A stretch of DNA of 64,000 nt. Origin: Edaphochlamys debaryana (lineage: Eukaryota > Chlorophyta > Chlorophyceae > Chlamydomonadales). Numbering within the stretch: position 1 is the stretch's first letter; every line of letters starts with the position of its first letter. Below, in pieces: positions 38,929-49,257 of the stretch. The notes under the pieces were generated by a model. It saw nothing but the letters and a program-made list of their open reading frames with translations, ran no database searches and was not told the DNA's origin. The translations under genes and the position numbers were made by a program. The stretch is from positions 124,001 to 188,000 of the forward strand of contig JAEHOE010000032.1 in assembly GCA_016858145.1 (NCBI GenBank), read 5' to 3'.

Positions 38929-40905
38929 GGTTGCGGCCCCGTGTAAAGAGACCTGGTAACCTAAGTTGGAGCGGGGGCGAAGCAGTGCAATGAGCGTGGG
39001 CAGGCCCTTCTTCCCCCTCGGCAAGCGCATGGGCATGGGCCGCATGGGCGCGGGCTCACGTTTGCTCTTCCGGCGCTGCTCGCTCGGCATTGCATTTGCG
39101 TATGCATTGCAAACGCTGGAGAGTTAATTCCTTCTTGCGTGCTTCGCGACACGGTCACGCGCCTGGATGGGCACATGCCACGTTCACGCGCTCAAACCGT
39201 CCAGCCCCGAGACATACGATCACCATCCGAGCATTGTTGCTGGAGAAATACGCTGCGCGCGTCACGGAGCGACACGCTCAGCGACCCGAAAACACACGCG
39301 CGACCATCGCTGCTTTCCCGCGAGGTCCCGCGCGTGCTTTGGGCGTGCTACCGGCGCCCGGCGCAGTTTCTCTCGTGCACGAAGGGCTTCGTGTGTTACT
39401 GCAGGTAGCTGCACGCAAGTTGTACATATGCCTGCAGGGGCGTCCGCCCATTCGAGGCGATGGACACGCTCACGCCCCCGCTTCCGTCCGCTGGAGGATG
39501 CTGGCAACCGGGCACGGGGTTCGAGGGCTTCTGGGCCCAGCCTAGCTGCCAGCACTGACCTACTTACCTCAGCGAGAGTAAAGCAGTCACCATCCCCAAG
39601 AGGCCAGCAGGCCAGCGGAGAGTGCTCTGGCCTCCGGGAACGGGCTACCGTCCCGCGCCGACTCCCCTGGCGCCAACTTCATACATGCCTGGACATGGAT
39701 ACCCTTCTCGCTGGTGATATGCGCTCATGCTCTCAGGGGTTGTGGCAGCCATCTGTGCATTGCCTGGAGGGCTTCGCTGCCAGGTCTCTGCATCTCCCAT
39801 TCCCCCTATGCGGCAGCGGCTACATCGACGCGCTCAGCTGCATCCCCCGTCAACGTTCTGACTACGCTGCACGGCCCCTGCGAGCACAGAATCCCCCTGT
39901 GCGAGAACCGGTGTCCGCAGAAGTATAACGCGGGCTCGGTGAAGGTGAAGGTGGTAAGAGGAGGCCGGCTAGGCCAGAGGGCGGCGGGCAGAGGCCATGG
40001 CTCAGCACAGGCACAGTCCCACAAGTCGGCTTGCATCTCAGCGGCATGAGTGGGACTCTCTTGCGCCTTACCCTCGCCTAAACAAGGCGACTCTGTACAC
40101 ACGCTGCTGTCAATGTCCAGCCCTTCAGGGTGGACGCGGAAAGCGCTGCACAGGCATACGCCCTGTCCCCGCTGCAAGCAAAGGACCCCCAGAACAATAG
40201 CTCCCACGCAATGCCCGGCTGCCCTACCCCACATGCCTCTCTGCATGGCCTCTCCATCCAACTCCTGCCCCTGCCCCTCCCCCCTGACCACAAGTCAAGG
40301 CTGGTGATTATGAGAGTACAAGCCACGGCAGCCCCCTACAGCTTGCAGCACAAGCTCCCGACATGCTTGCGCACCGCTTCACACGGCGCGTAACCTTCAC
40401 CGGTGAAGCCATACAAACGTCAGTGTCATGAGCATTTGTGCCTGTGTAGAATTAGGTTCGTAATCTCTGCCCCCTTACACACGGCCCCCCACACTGCGCT
40501 CCGACATGCTGATGCCTACGACCGTTGTAAGAGCCACGGTGCACTACCGCGGCAAGGAGACGCTCGCCAGCACAGGCAGCGGCCACGAGCCGCGGCCCCG
40601 TTGGCGGTCCTTGTCCCAGGCGCAGTACGCGCAACCTAGGCTGCCATCCGTGCCGCCGCGTGGGGCGTGGCGATGGCCAGTCCCCACGCATGCCGCAACT
40701 CCCCAGCGTTGGCCGCACCCACCGTCGCCGCTTGGCCCACACGAGTCTGCCCAGGGCTGCACCGGCCAGCTGTGATGCGTTCGAGTATCACTCCCGCTGT
40801 ACATGAAGCCTCCATGGCCCGTCCACGCCTGCAGCCACCGTGCCACCCCTCCGCTGTCTCCTACTAAGCCGCACGGTGGCACGGTCCAGGCCGCGAGCGG
40901 CAGGC
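38929..40905. other. Intergenic region upstream of ATP2
   Basis: About 2 kb containing the ATP2 promoter side and the 3' side of the PPPDE gene. No exon with family similarity was seen. A minus-strand frame at 40452-40742 is Arg/Gly-rich and judged spurious. Confidence 0.45.
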
Positions 40906-42553
40906 TCAGATCCGAGTGCCTGACGCGGACGGCAGCATCGCCGAGGGCTGTAGCCGGTCCCCGTACAGGTCCGACCGCTGCGCTCCGCCCGACAGCAGGG
41001 ACTTGCCCTCGTCCTTGGGCACAGGCAGGTCCTCTGCGGGGCAGAGGGCAGACAGTACCCCGTCAGCATTGGCCTCCACAGGGCACACGAGTGCCCCACA
41101 CCACGCACGCAGCGGCAGTGAGACCTGGGGCCTCCACTGGGATGGCTACCAGCATCCAACGCATCCTCGTCTCTTTGCCTCTACTCGTCCCTAGCCTCGA
41201 CTCGGACCCCACCGAGGCCCCCTGCCCCCCACTCACGTTCCAGCAGCAGCGGCGCCCCGGAGGGCGTCTGAAGCGGCGGCACCCAGCTTGAGGGGATGAG
41301 GCAGTGCAGCATGACGGCTATCCCCGCGAGGCGGTTGATCTGCAGCACCACGCACCGGGAGCGGCAGGAGCGTCAGCACATTGCACACGAAGTCCGCACA
41401 GGCGCCGGGCATAAGCTGCCGCTGTCGGGGCATCGTCATGGGGTTCCGGCGTCCTATGGTCCTCGGCCCGCCACACCGCTAGTATCGCCTGTCACCGACT
41501 GACCCAGGTGGGCGCCTCTTTCCCGACCAGCTGACGGCACAGGTCGCTGGCAAAGCTGCGGGAGGGAACACGGTGTGCATCAGTCAATGCCCAGCCATAC
41601 ATGGGTTGTGAAGGCCACATGATAAGCCGTACAGGTCGCAGCTCCTGGAACGCTAGCGCTTGCGCTTTTGCACACCTCAGCCGCTGCGGCCAGCCCTAAG
41701 CCACGGGCACAATGCGGCCCACCCCGGAGGGCCTACCCCTGCAAAGAGTGGTGTAAGCCCGTTCCCCTGCCCCCCGTGCGCCCTCAGCCGAGCACTCACT
41801 GGTTGCAGTTCCGCTGCGCACAGGGGGGGTCGTAACGAGCACAGGGCAGGGAACGACCAGGAGGGGTCAGCGGCGAGATGCAGGCCACCACTCGCCTGAA
41901 GCAACCCACGGGCCATGTGTGGCAGACAGCCAAACCCCGCCTGGCCCAAGGCTCACGACACCACGCCTCAGACCCCTCAGCTTGGATGCCGTGTACACTT
42001 GCCTGGAGCAGATGGTAGTTGTTGCCCTTGTACTCATTGCCCATGCGCTGCACCAAGTGGTGAATTTCCTGCTGGCTCAAGTTGGTTTCCCCCATCGGAA
42101 CACTTTCCCGGAAGATGACTGTGGGGCCGGTGGGTGAGTGGAAGTGGGGGACGCCAGGCAGGGAGTGCAGAGCCGGGACGCCCGGCTGACAGCAGCAGGG
42201 GGTAAACCCCCGGGTAGTCGAGCGCGCAGGCCCGCAACGGCCTCCTCGCGCTACCCGCCGCGCAACCCTCCTGCAGCCCCAGGCTCACCTTGCCCAGGTG
42301 CATCGCGAGGATTCGTCGCGAACACACCCGAGTAGTCGTAGTCGTGTCCTGGCCGATGATGAGGCCGCAGGGTTCGCGTCAGGTCGCGGTCCTCGGCACC
42401 CAGGCAATCTTGGGCGTGCTCATATGTCTCACCTCCATACGCGTACTCCACACCGTATACCTCCACGCCAGAGTGGAAAATGCCGACTCCGCACCAATAG
42501 GTCCAGTTGTTTTGGGGCGCTAGGTCATAGATGTTGAGTGTCACCGGGGCCAT
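40906..42553 (-). CDS. PPPDE (DeSI-type) thiol isopeptidase-like protein
   Basis: Seven exons (42433-42553, 42289-42348, 42003-42118, 41800-41813, 41504-41555, 41237-41339, 40906-41033) sum to 594 nt, giving 197 residues, normal for the family. The N-terminus VTLNIYDL, then GVGIFHSGVEVYGVEYAYGG, GVFATNPRDAPGQ, FRESVPMGETNLS, NYHLLQRNCNHFASDLC and a tail with INRLAGIA match PF05903. The expected catalytic pair is present: His27 in FHSG and Cys102 in NCN. Family members remove SUMO or ubiquitin from substrates or act as depalmitoylases. The Cys is carried on a 14-nt micro-exon, and intron 3 uses a GC donor (CAG/GCAAGT). No signal peptide, so it is probably cytosolic or nuclear. Confidence 0.9.
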
Positions 42554-43935
42554 TCCGCGCCCCTGGCCCGGTCGGAGAGTGCCCTCAGAAGTCGCTTATA
42601 GCGGCAAAGTCGCGATGTGAGCTCTCGGCTCCACGTCAGTGCTAGAGACCGTGCTAACTCCCCTTCCGCGAGGTACAGACGTGCGTGGGCAGGTCCGCGC
42701 GCGCTGCCGCACTGAGCCCGTGGTTTGCGTCCGGAATGTGGGAGGTGCGAACGCGTGTGCGAGGCAGCAGAGGCAGCAAAGGCTCCAAGCTCTACGAAAA
42801 GCAAAGGTGTGGCACTACTGCTGTGCAAGCGGGCGGTCGCGACCGAATGCCACCGTGCGTGTCGCCGTACGTCCCCCGCGGGCGCATGCCAGCTCGCCCC
42901 CCGCTCCCCACTGCCCTCTACTTCCCAGCCAGGTGCACAGCTGCCGACTGGCACTCATTATACCTCCATCAACTCAACGTTCTCTGGAGCACGTTGAGCC
43001 AGTAGCTTTCAAAGGCGTCAAAGGCACCCGTCCATTGGCACATCGCGCTAGCGTCAGCGCCCTTCACGCCGAAGCGGAACCCCACATGTGCGCATAAAAT
43101 CGCAGACCCATGTCCTGGACTCCATGAGGCAAAGCTGAAGTCATGGAGGGCTGAGTCTCACCTCCATAATAGGGGAAGGCGGGCAACTGCATCGAGGGCG
43201 TGGCGGAGGGCGTCTTCCCCCCCACCCACCCCGTCTTCTCCCCACCCACCCCGGCCCCCATGCCTTTCTGGACAAGCTGATGCGGCTGCCTAGGCCAGTA
43301 TCTTGCTGGGGCCTGTTGTCCCAGGGTGCCTGTTATCCTAGGTACCGGTACAACGAGAAGGCCCCCTTGGGCTGAGGGCGTGACGGGGCACAAGACACTA
43401 TCAGAAGCTCAACCCGTGATATTACAGCGTGCAGGCCGGCCGTCAAGGGTATGGTCTTGGCCCTAATCCGTGTCCTCTTGACCTCGAAGACTACAGCTTC
43501 GGTCACCTACAGCCAGTGGTCACTTCCCATGTCCTGGCCAAGAACGGTCCGATCAAATGGCCCTTGCTTACTTTGCATACCATTTCACCATTCGTTCGCA
43601 CCTAGCTAGCTAGCCCACTTAAAGCGGCGGCATGCGTACCGAGTCCGCTCCCCGCCTGACATCCCCACACACCTGTTGCCTAAGCCTCTAAGCAATCAAT
43701 CAATAGACACGACCAACACAGGTGCCGCCAGCAGATCACGCGGCACGCACCACACTCCATCCTGCTGCTGCCCAGGAGACAAGCCATCTGTGTCCCAGCC
43801 CTACCTAGCTTCACGCACCGAGTATCCAGCGCGGTAAGAATCGCTATCTATGGGGCCCACAATGCGCGAAGCCCAACTAGCCCTACTCTGCAGTCAAGCT
43901 CTCACACGCCAAGGGCGGGGAGGGCAGGTGCGTGG
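42554..43935. other. Intergenic region between PPPDE gene and pherophorin A
   Basis: About 1.4 kb without a supported exon. It should contain the PPPDE promoter and the pherophorin 3' UTR. Confidence 0.45.
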
Positions 43936-46176
43936 TTACCGCGCCGCCATGGTCGAGTTGAAGGTGCCCACAGGGCAGCAGGCCTTGTCTGTCGAGAAGG
44001 CCGAGTAGAAGCACTGCCCGCGGTCTCCGCGGTAGCAGAAGCTAGACAGCGTTGGGCAAGAGGAGGTCGAGATGAGCTCCATGCACACCTCACGGCCGGC
44101 GGGCGCAATGTCGTAGCGTGCAATGTTGAGCGCGGGGATTTTGAACGTGCCCTGGGGCGCCCACTGCTGGTCCATCCTCACGCCGTCCATGTAGACCGCC
44201 TTGACGCTGCCCCGGCACGTGTCCTTGGACCACCACTCGATCTTGGCTAGGTTCTGGGTGCAGCAGGGACTCCAGGGGTCGACGCAGGCGGTGGCGTACA
44301 GCCGTGTGCAGTAGAGCCGGTTGCTGCCGCTGCGCTTGATCACCAGGTCGCGGCCAAACTTGAAGGGCACGAGGCCGGACTTGGAGGTCTCGTTGTACAT
44401 GGTATGGTTGCACTCGCAGAAGGGGAAGGGGACGTGCAGGGCGGGCGCAAAGGGAGGCGGCGGCGAAGGCGGCGAAGGGGAGGGCGGGAGCGGGCTGGGC
44501 GAGTTTGTGCTCGCCGCCTGGCTCAAGCGCACCTTCCCCGCGTTCGATGTCACCGACATCTCGCACGAGGCCGCCGCCTGCGACATCCACGTGCGACCGC
44601 GCCAGAATGCCATTGTCGGCAATGAGAAAAAGTTCTTTGCGGTCGAGAGCAAGTACAAGGAGCAGGTCACGGCCAGGGACGTCGACAAGTTCTATCGCGA
44701 CGTCGCGACGCTGACCGAGACGCGCGGCGAGGCGTTCCTGGGCGCGATCATGGTCTCGCTGCGATCAAAGAACATCCCCGGCAGGGGCCCGTTTGCGTTT
44801 GAGATGACGCTCGGGGGCTTGGGGCTGGGCGGCTTGGGGCTCGGCGGAAGAGGGGAGGGAGGTGAGGGCGAGGGCGGCTTGGGGCTCGGGGGCTTGGGGC
44901 TGGGCGGAAGAGGAGAGGGAGGGGACGGAGAAGGAGGCTTGGGGCTGGGGGGCTTGGGGCTGGGCGGAAGGGGAGAGGGAGGGGAGGGAGAAGGAGGCTT
45001 GGGGCTCGGTGGCTTAGGGCTGGGTGGAGAAGGAGAGGGAGGAAGGGGCGAGGGCGGCTTGGGGCTCGGGGGCTTGGGGCTGGGCGGAAGAGGAGAGGGA
45101 GGGGAGGGCGAGGGGGGCTTGGGGCTCGGCGGCTTGGGGCTGGGCGGAAGAGGAGAGGGAGGGGACGGAGAAGGAGGCTTGGGGCTGGGGGGCTTGGGGC
45201 TGGGCGGGGAAGGGGAGGGAGGGGACGGCGAGGGCGGCTTGGGGCTGGGAGGCTTAGGGCTGGGAGGCTTAGGGCTGGGGGGCTTGGGGCTGGGAGGAAG
45301 AGGCGAGGGAGGGGACGGGCTCGGGGGCTTGGGGCTCGGCGGCTTGGGGCTCGGCGGCTTGGGGCTGGGAGGGGACGGGGAAGGCGGGGAGGGGGAGGGA
45401 GGCAGAGGCGACGGTGGCGGCGGAAACAACCCAAGCGTGCCGACCGGGCAACACTTGCACGTGCCGCTCTCAACCACTGCGTATTGACAGAAGCCGTCGC
45501 CCGTTGTGCACAGGTCAGAGAGGGTCGGGCAGTTGCCGCCCAGCGTAATGCAGATCTGGGCGCCCTCGGCGTTGGCAACGGTGAGGTTGAGGCCAGGCAT
45601 CTTGTACAGGGCCTTGTCGTTAGCGGCGCCATAAAGCTCAAAGGTGGGCATCAGCGAGGGCCTGCCGTTGATAGTGACCTTGCTGATGGCCTTGTTGCAG
45701 CTTGGCCGCACAGCAAGCTCGAGCTTGTGGAAATCGACGCTCTTGTCGCAGCAGTCGGCGTTCTTGCGCTCGCACGGCACCACGTGCGCGGTGAAGCACA
45801 CGGTCTTGCCGCTGACGGTGTAGGAGGGGTCGACGCGGAAGCGAGACTGGGCGGGGTCGCGCTGGCAGCCGTATGGAGGGAACATCTCGAGGTAGGATTG
45901 GAGGAGGGACCTGCGGGTGGTAGCAGCAGCGGAGGAGCAGCGTCAGTAAGGAGTATACCACAGGGGCTGATACAAGGGGAGCATCGCCTTGGCGTCCTGC
46001 TTTGTCGCTGCTGCGTGCGACGCGCACCCGGGGATGCCCCCGTTCATCAGTTGCCGTCGCACATTGCTTTAACCCCGCTCTCGCTGCATCCCAGCTCATC
46101 TCACTGCTCACCTGTCTGCCAGGGCGCAAGCCGCGCTCGCGCACAGTAGCGCTAGCACCAAGTGAGCTCGCCCCAT
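43936..46176 (-). CDS. Pherophorin A (copy with virus-like insertion)
   Basis: Exons 46112-46176 and 43936-45910. The start codon opens a signal peptide ([20 protein letters not shown]). A Cys-rich pherophorin domain follows ([33 protein letters not shown]), then a long SPPSPKPP hydroxyproline-type hinge, then a second pherophorin domain ([38 protein letters not shown]) ending in [10 protein letters not shown]. These are secreted extracellular-matrix glycoproteins of volvocine algae. Both domains share one frame over 680 codons. However, 103 codons at the hinge/C-domain border are foreign antisense DNA and contain a single in-frame TAG at codon 428 (44692-44694). The gene may therefore be truncated after the hinge unless the insert is spliced or read through. 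Confidence 0.85.
44501..44809 (+). other. Inserted giant-virus-like PD-(D/E)XK nuclease fragment
   Basis: This 309-bp stretch is absent from the same place in pherophorin B. On the plus strand it is exactly 103 open codons. It contains CDIHVRP, then FFAVESKYK, then DVDKFYRDV and [12 protein letters not shown]. The D...ExK arrangement followed by a conserved K/R-F-x-RD segment matches nuclease-like proteins that I know from nucleocytoplasmic large DNA viruses of algae and protists. Both ends are missing, so it cannot make a complete protein. It lies antisense to the pherophorin. Confidence 0.62.
44810..45430 (-). repeat. Pro-rich hinge repeats of pherophorin A
   Basis: Degenerate short repeats encode [14 protein letters not shown] sequence on the minus strand. 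On the plus strand they create a false Gly/Leu-rich open frame. Confidence 0.9.
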
Positions 46177-47814
46177 CGTGCCGGCGGGATGCTTCTGCGA
46201 GGTCGTCTTCAACGAGTCCGACGAGGTCGTCAGTGCGCCGAGCTCTGGGTACTATATCAAGCTCGTTGTTCTAGGCGGGAGGCTGCAAGCACCGGTCTAG
46301 AGGAGTCGCGATGTCCGCGCTACTCGTGGCTAAGTTGCTAGGGCTGGTCTCGGCGTGTTGGTCGCCAAGCCTGGGATAATCTTCCAGTGGCCGCCGGGGC
46401 GGCTTAAGTTGCAAGGCCCCGGCTCCAGTAGCTCTGATGCCCGCCGCGCCGTACGGTCGCGGTTGGCGAGCCGGGCACAACGGGGCCCCCTAAAACCATG
46501 GTCATGGCTGTGCTGTGGAGTTATGCCGCCGATGTAACTGTCCCTGGTTTTGAGGCTTCTGTAGTGCGCCGCGCAGCGTTCCGTCGGCTCACCTTACGAA
46601 CCCTAAACCGCGAGCGAGCACCGCGTCCAACTCAAGAGATCCCCCCACGACGGCTACCTGGCATAAAAGATGAGCAACCCCACGGCTCATTGGGAGTTCA
46701 GTTTTGTGAGGACGCGCCCATCGCCGCATGCCGCCGACATTCCGACGGACTTCCGCGAGCTAACGTCTCTGTGTTGTCTTCATTCTTCGCGTGGGACAGG
46801 GCTGATACAGCCGATCTCCTGGCCTATCCGAGCCAGTGTCGTGTGCACCCTACACCGCATGCCGCATGACGGACATCCCCAAGCGACAGCACGGAGCTGC
46901 CGCTCATCTACACGTTGGCATGTATGGAATGCATCGGGTTGCCGCTGCTCAGAACCCCGCCGTTCTCCTCCGTGCGTGTCGGTGCGTGCCGGTACGGGTC
47001 GGTGCCCCCCTGTGTCCCCAAGGGTACCCAAGCCGGGAGGCCCTCCTGCCCGTAGCTCCGGCAGCCGAACCCGGCGCCCCCTTCGCGAAACAAGCCGTTC
47101 CGGCCGGCCACATCATGCGTAGCAGAGGGAGATAGCTCCCTCCAGAATCCCTTGCAACCTTACTACGCCGCCGGGGCAAAGAGGGGGGCCTGGGGCCGGG
47201 GCGCCGCGGGGTCAAAACAGAACTGGGAACCTGACGGAGGTGCCGCGACCTGCAGCCTGCTTAACCCGCCACAGTACTATTCCCCAGCGGATACCTGCTG
47301 CAGCCCCTCGACGGCAGCAATGGAAGCTCAATCCGCAACCCCACCCGCCCCACCACATGGAGGCCTAATGGCCGTCACCTCTTCCCACCCTGCGTAGTCC
47401 GCGGAAAACGCCCTACGCCACAACCAAGCGCTTCGCTTCGCTGATGTCTTCTACCCTGCGTGACGGGTGACACGCCGGCTATAGTTGCCCCGACAGCCAT
47501 TGGGTCAGACGCCGGCACGCCGCTCACGGAGCCAAATCTGCCTTCAAGAATGTATTGAGGCTTGCATTGTCGAGAGCTGGGCCTTTTGTCAAGGGGGGAC
47601 CCCTTCCGTCGAATCCTGCGCTCTTCCAGGCACTGACAAGGTCTGGACCCTGGATATGCCTGAGCGCCATGTACAGCGGTCGGGAGGTGGGTGGGACCTC
47701 GCCGGGCATGACCCGCCACGCACGGCCGAGTAGTCATACAAGCCGGCGGCAGTGAACAGGTGACCAAGGTGTCCAGGCGTGAGGTCTGACTGGAGTAGAT
47801 CAGATGCAGGTCGC
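46177..47814. other. Upstream region of pherophorin A and spacer to LINE fragment
   Basis: 46177-46760 belongs to the duplication unit and likely carries the pherophorin promoter. 46761-47814 has no supported exon; parts may be the 5' end of the LINE element, but I could not recognise an endonuclease domain. Confidence 0.4.
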
Positions 47815-49257
47815 ATGAGGAAGCCTGGTTTGGGCAAGGGCCGTGGCGCCAAGGTAAAGAAAGGGCTCGAGCGTGCTACAGGGGGGTGGGTTGCGGGGGC
47901 GGCTGCCGTGGGTACGAGCGGGTACGAGTGGGTCCGGGACCGGGAGGCACCAGTTGGGAAGGCGTCACTGCTGGGGTTGCTCCATCACCTGGCGGGGGCA
48001 GGCAACAACGCCCGTCGCCTTAGCCTACTGAATAATTCCCCAAGCCAGCCACCAGGACTTCTGGGAACGAAGGCCACACAGGGACTCCAGAGGGGCGTAG
48101 GCGCGCCGTCGTCTTCCCTGGCCACAGCCCCCCCGGCAGGCCCCGAGAGCTTCTGCGAATGGATTATCTTCCAGCGTGCCTCGATGCCAACGGACAGCCG
48201 ACAGGTGCTCTCCTGGTGGCCAGCGGTGAAGGCAGGCATTAATAGGGAACTGCGGGCGCTCAACCAGATAGCACAGCAGCGCTCCGTCAGCGCTACAGCA
48301 GCAGCACAGACAGCCGCACAGTCAGCCGAAGCCGCCATGGCGGCAGTGGAGGCAGGCGACGAAGCCGCAGCTGCGCAGGCGGTTGCGGCAAGGAGCGCAG
48401 CGGCCAGGGCGGCATGCCGGGCCTCAGCACGGGCAGCTCGGAAGACTCGCCACACCTGGATCCATGCAGGCGAACGACCTTCACCCCTCCTCTCCCGCCT
48501 TCTGCGACCACCAGCCGCCTGCCGCCGAATCTGCGCACTCCGTCGAGCTGACGGGACCCTCACCTCCACCCCCCGCGAGATGGCACACAGCGTAGCCCGC
48601 TTCTGGCAGCGAGTCAGCACACCCAGCCCAGTTGACCATACCGCCCGTGCACAGGTGCTCCAGGCGCTTCGGGAGGCAGCGCTCAACTGCCCTGAGGAGT
48701 CAGTCACCAAGATGGGGGAGCCGACGGTGACTGCGACGGAGGTGGCAGCGGCCATCTCCGCCGCCCCGCAAGGCAAAGCCCCCGGCGCGGACGGCATCCC
48801 CATGGAGCTGTACAAGGCATATAGCGGGCAGTTCTCGAGCATCCTAGCAGCCGTGTTCTCAGCGGCAATGGCGGCTGGTACAGCGCCTCGTGGCTTTCTT
48901 GACGGTGTGATTTCGTGCTTCTTCAAGTCAGGCGACCCAACCCAGCCCGCCAACTATAGGCCCATCACGCTGCTGGACACGGACTACCGAACTTTGGCCC
49001 GCGTCCTGGCAGCCCGCCTGCAACCAGCCTTCGCCGCCATTATCAGCCCCGAGCAGACCGCCTTTCTGTCAGGTCGACGGATTGCTGATAACATCATGCT
49101 CATGCAGCTGACACCAGAGCTGCTAAGAGTGGCAGGTGAGGAGGGGCTCATGGCCTTCCTAGATTTCCACAAGGCGTACGACACGCTGGACCGGGGCTTC
49201 CTGTTTGAGTGCCTGGAAGCGCTGGGGGTTGGCAATGGCTTCCTGGCGTGGGTGCCT
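47815..49257 (+). mobile_element. Truncated LINE-type non-LTR retrotransposon (reverse transcriptase part)
   Basis: An open frame from about 47815 carries the linker and the first half of a LINE reverse transcriptase: [54 protein letters not shown] and motif [16 protein letters not shown]. It ends abruptly at GNGFLAWV, where pherophorin B sequence begins, so the catalytic YADD-type motif and everything downstream are missing. The element is dead. An endonuclease domain upstream was not seen. The polyprotein of such elements copies their RNA into nicked chromosomal DNA. Confidence 0.85.

Larger units (their letters stand above)
43973..46760 (-). repeat. Pherophorin duplication unit A
   Basis: Similarity to 49258-51792 starts at GGGCAGCAGGCC near the gene's 3' end and extends about 580 bp upstream of the start codon. 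Outside the 309-bp insert and the hinge, the two units differ only at scattered positions. Confidence 0.88.

Noticed and set aside
44321..45487. Plus-strand 388-codon frame joining nuclease-like and Gly/Leu-rich sequence
   Set aside because: The Gly/Leu part is the antisense of the pherophorin Pro-rich hinge and the beginning is antisense of its C-domain; only the 103-codon centre is foreign.
47375..47852. Minus-strand frames beside the LINE, considered as an endonuclease domain
   Set aside because: I could not recognise endonuclease motifs in either strand, so it is left unassigned.
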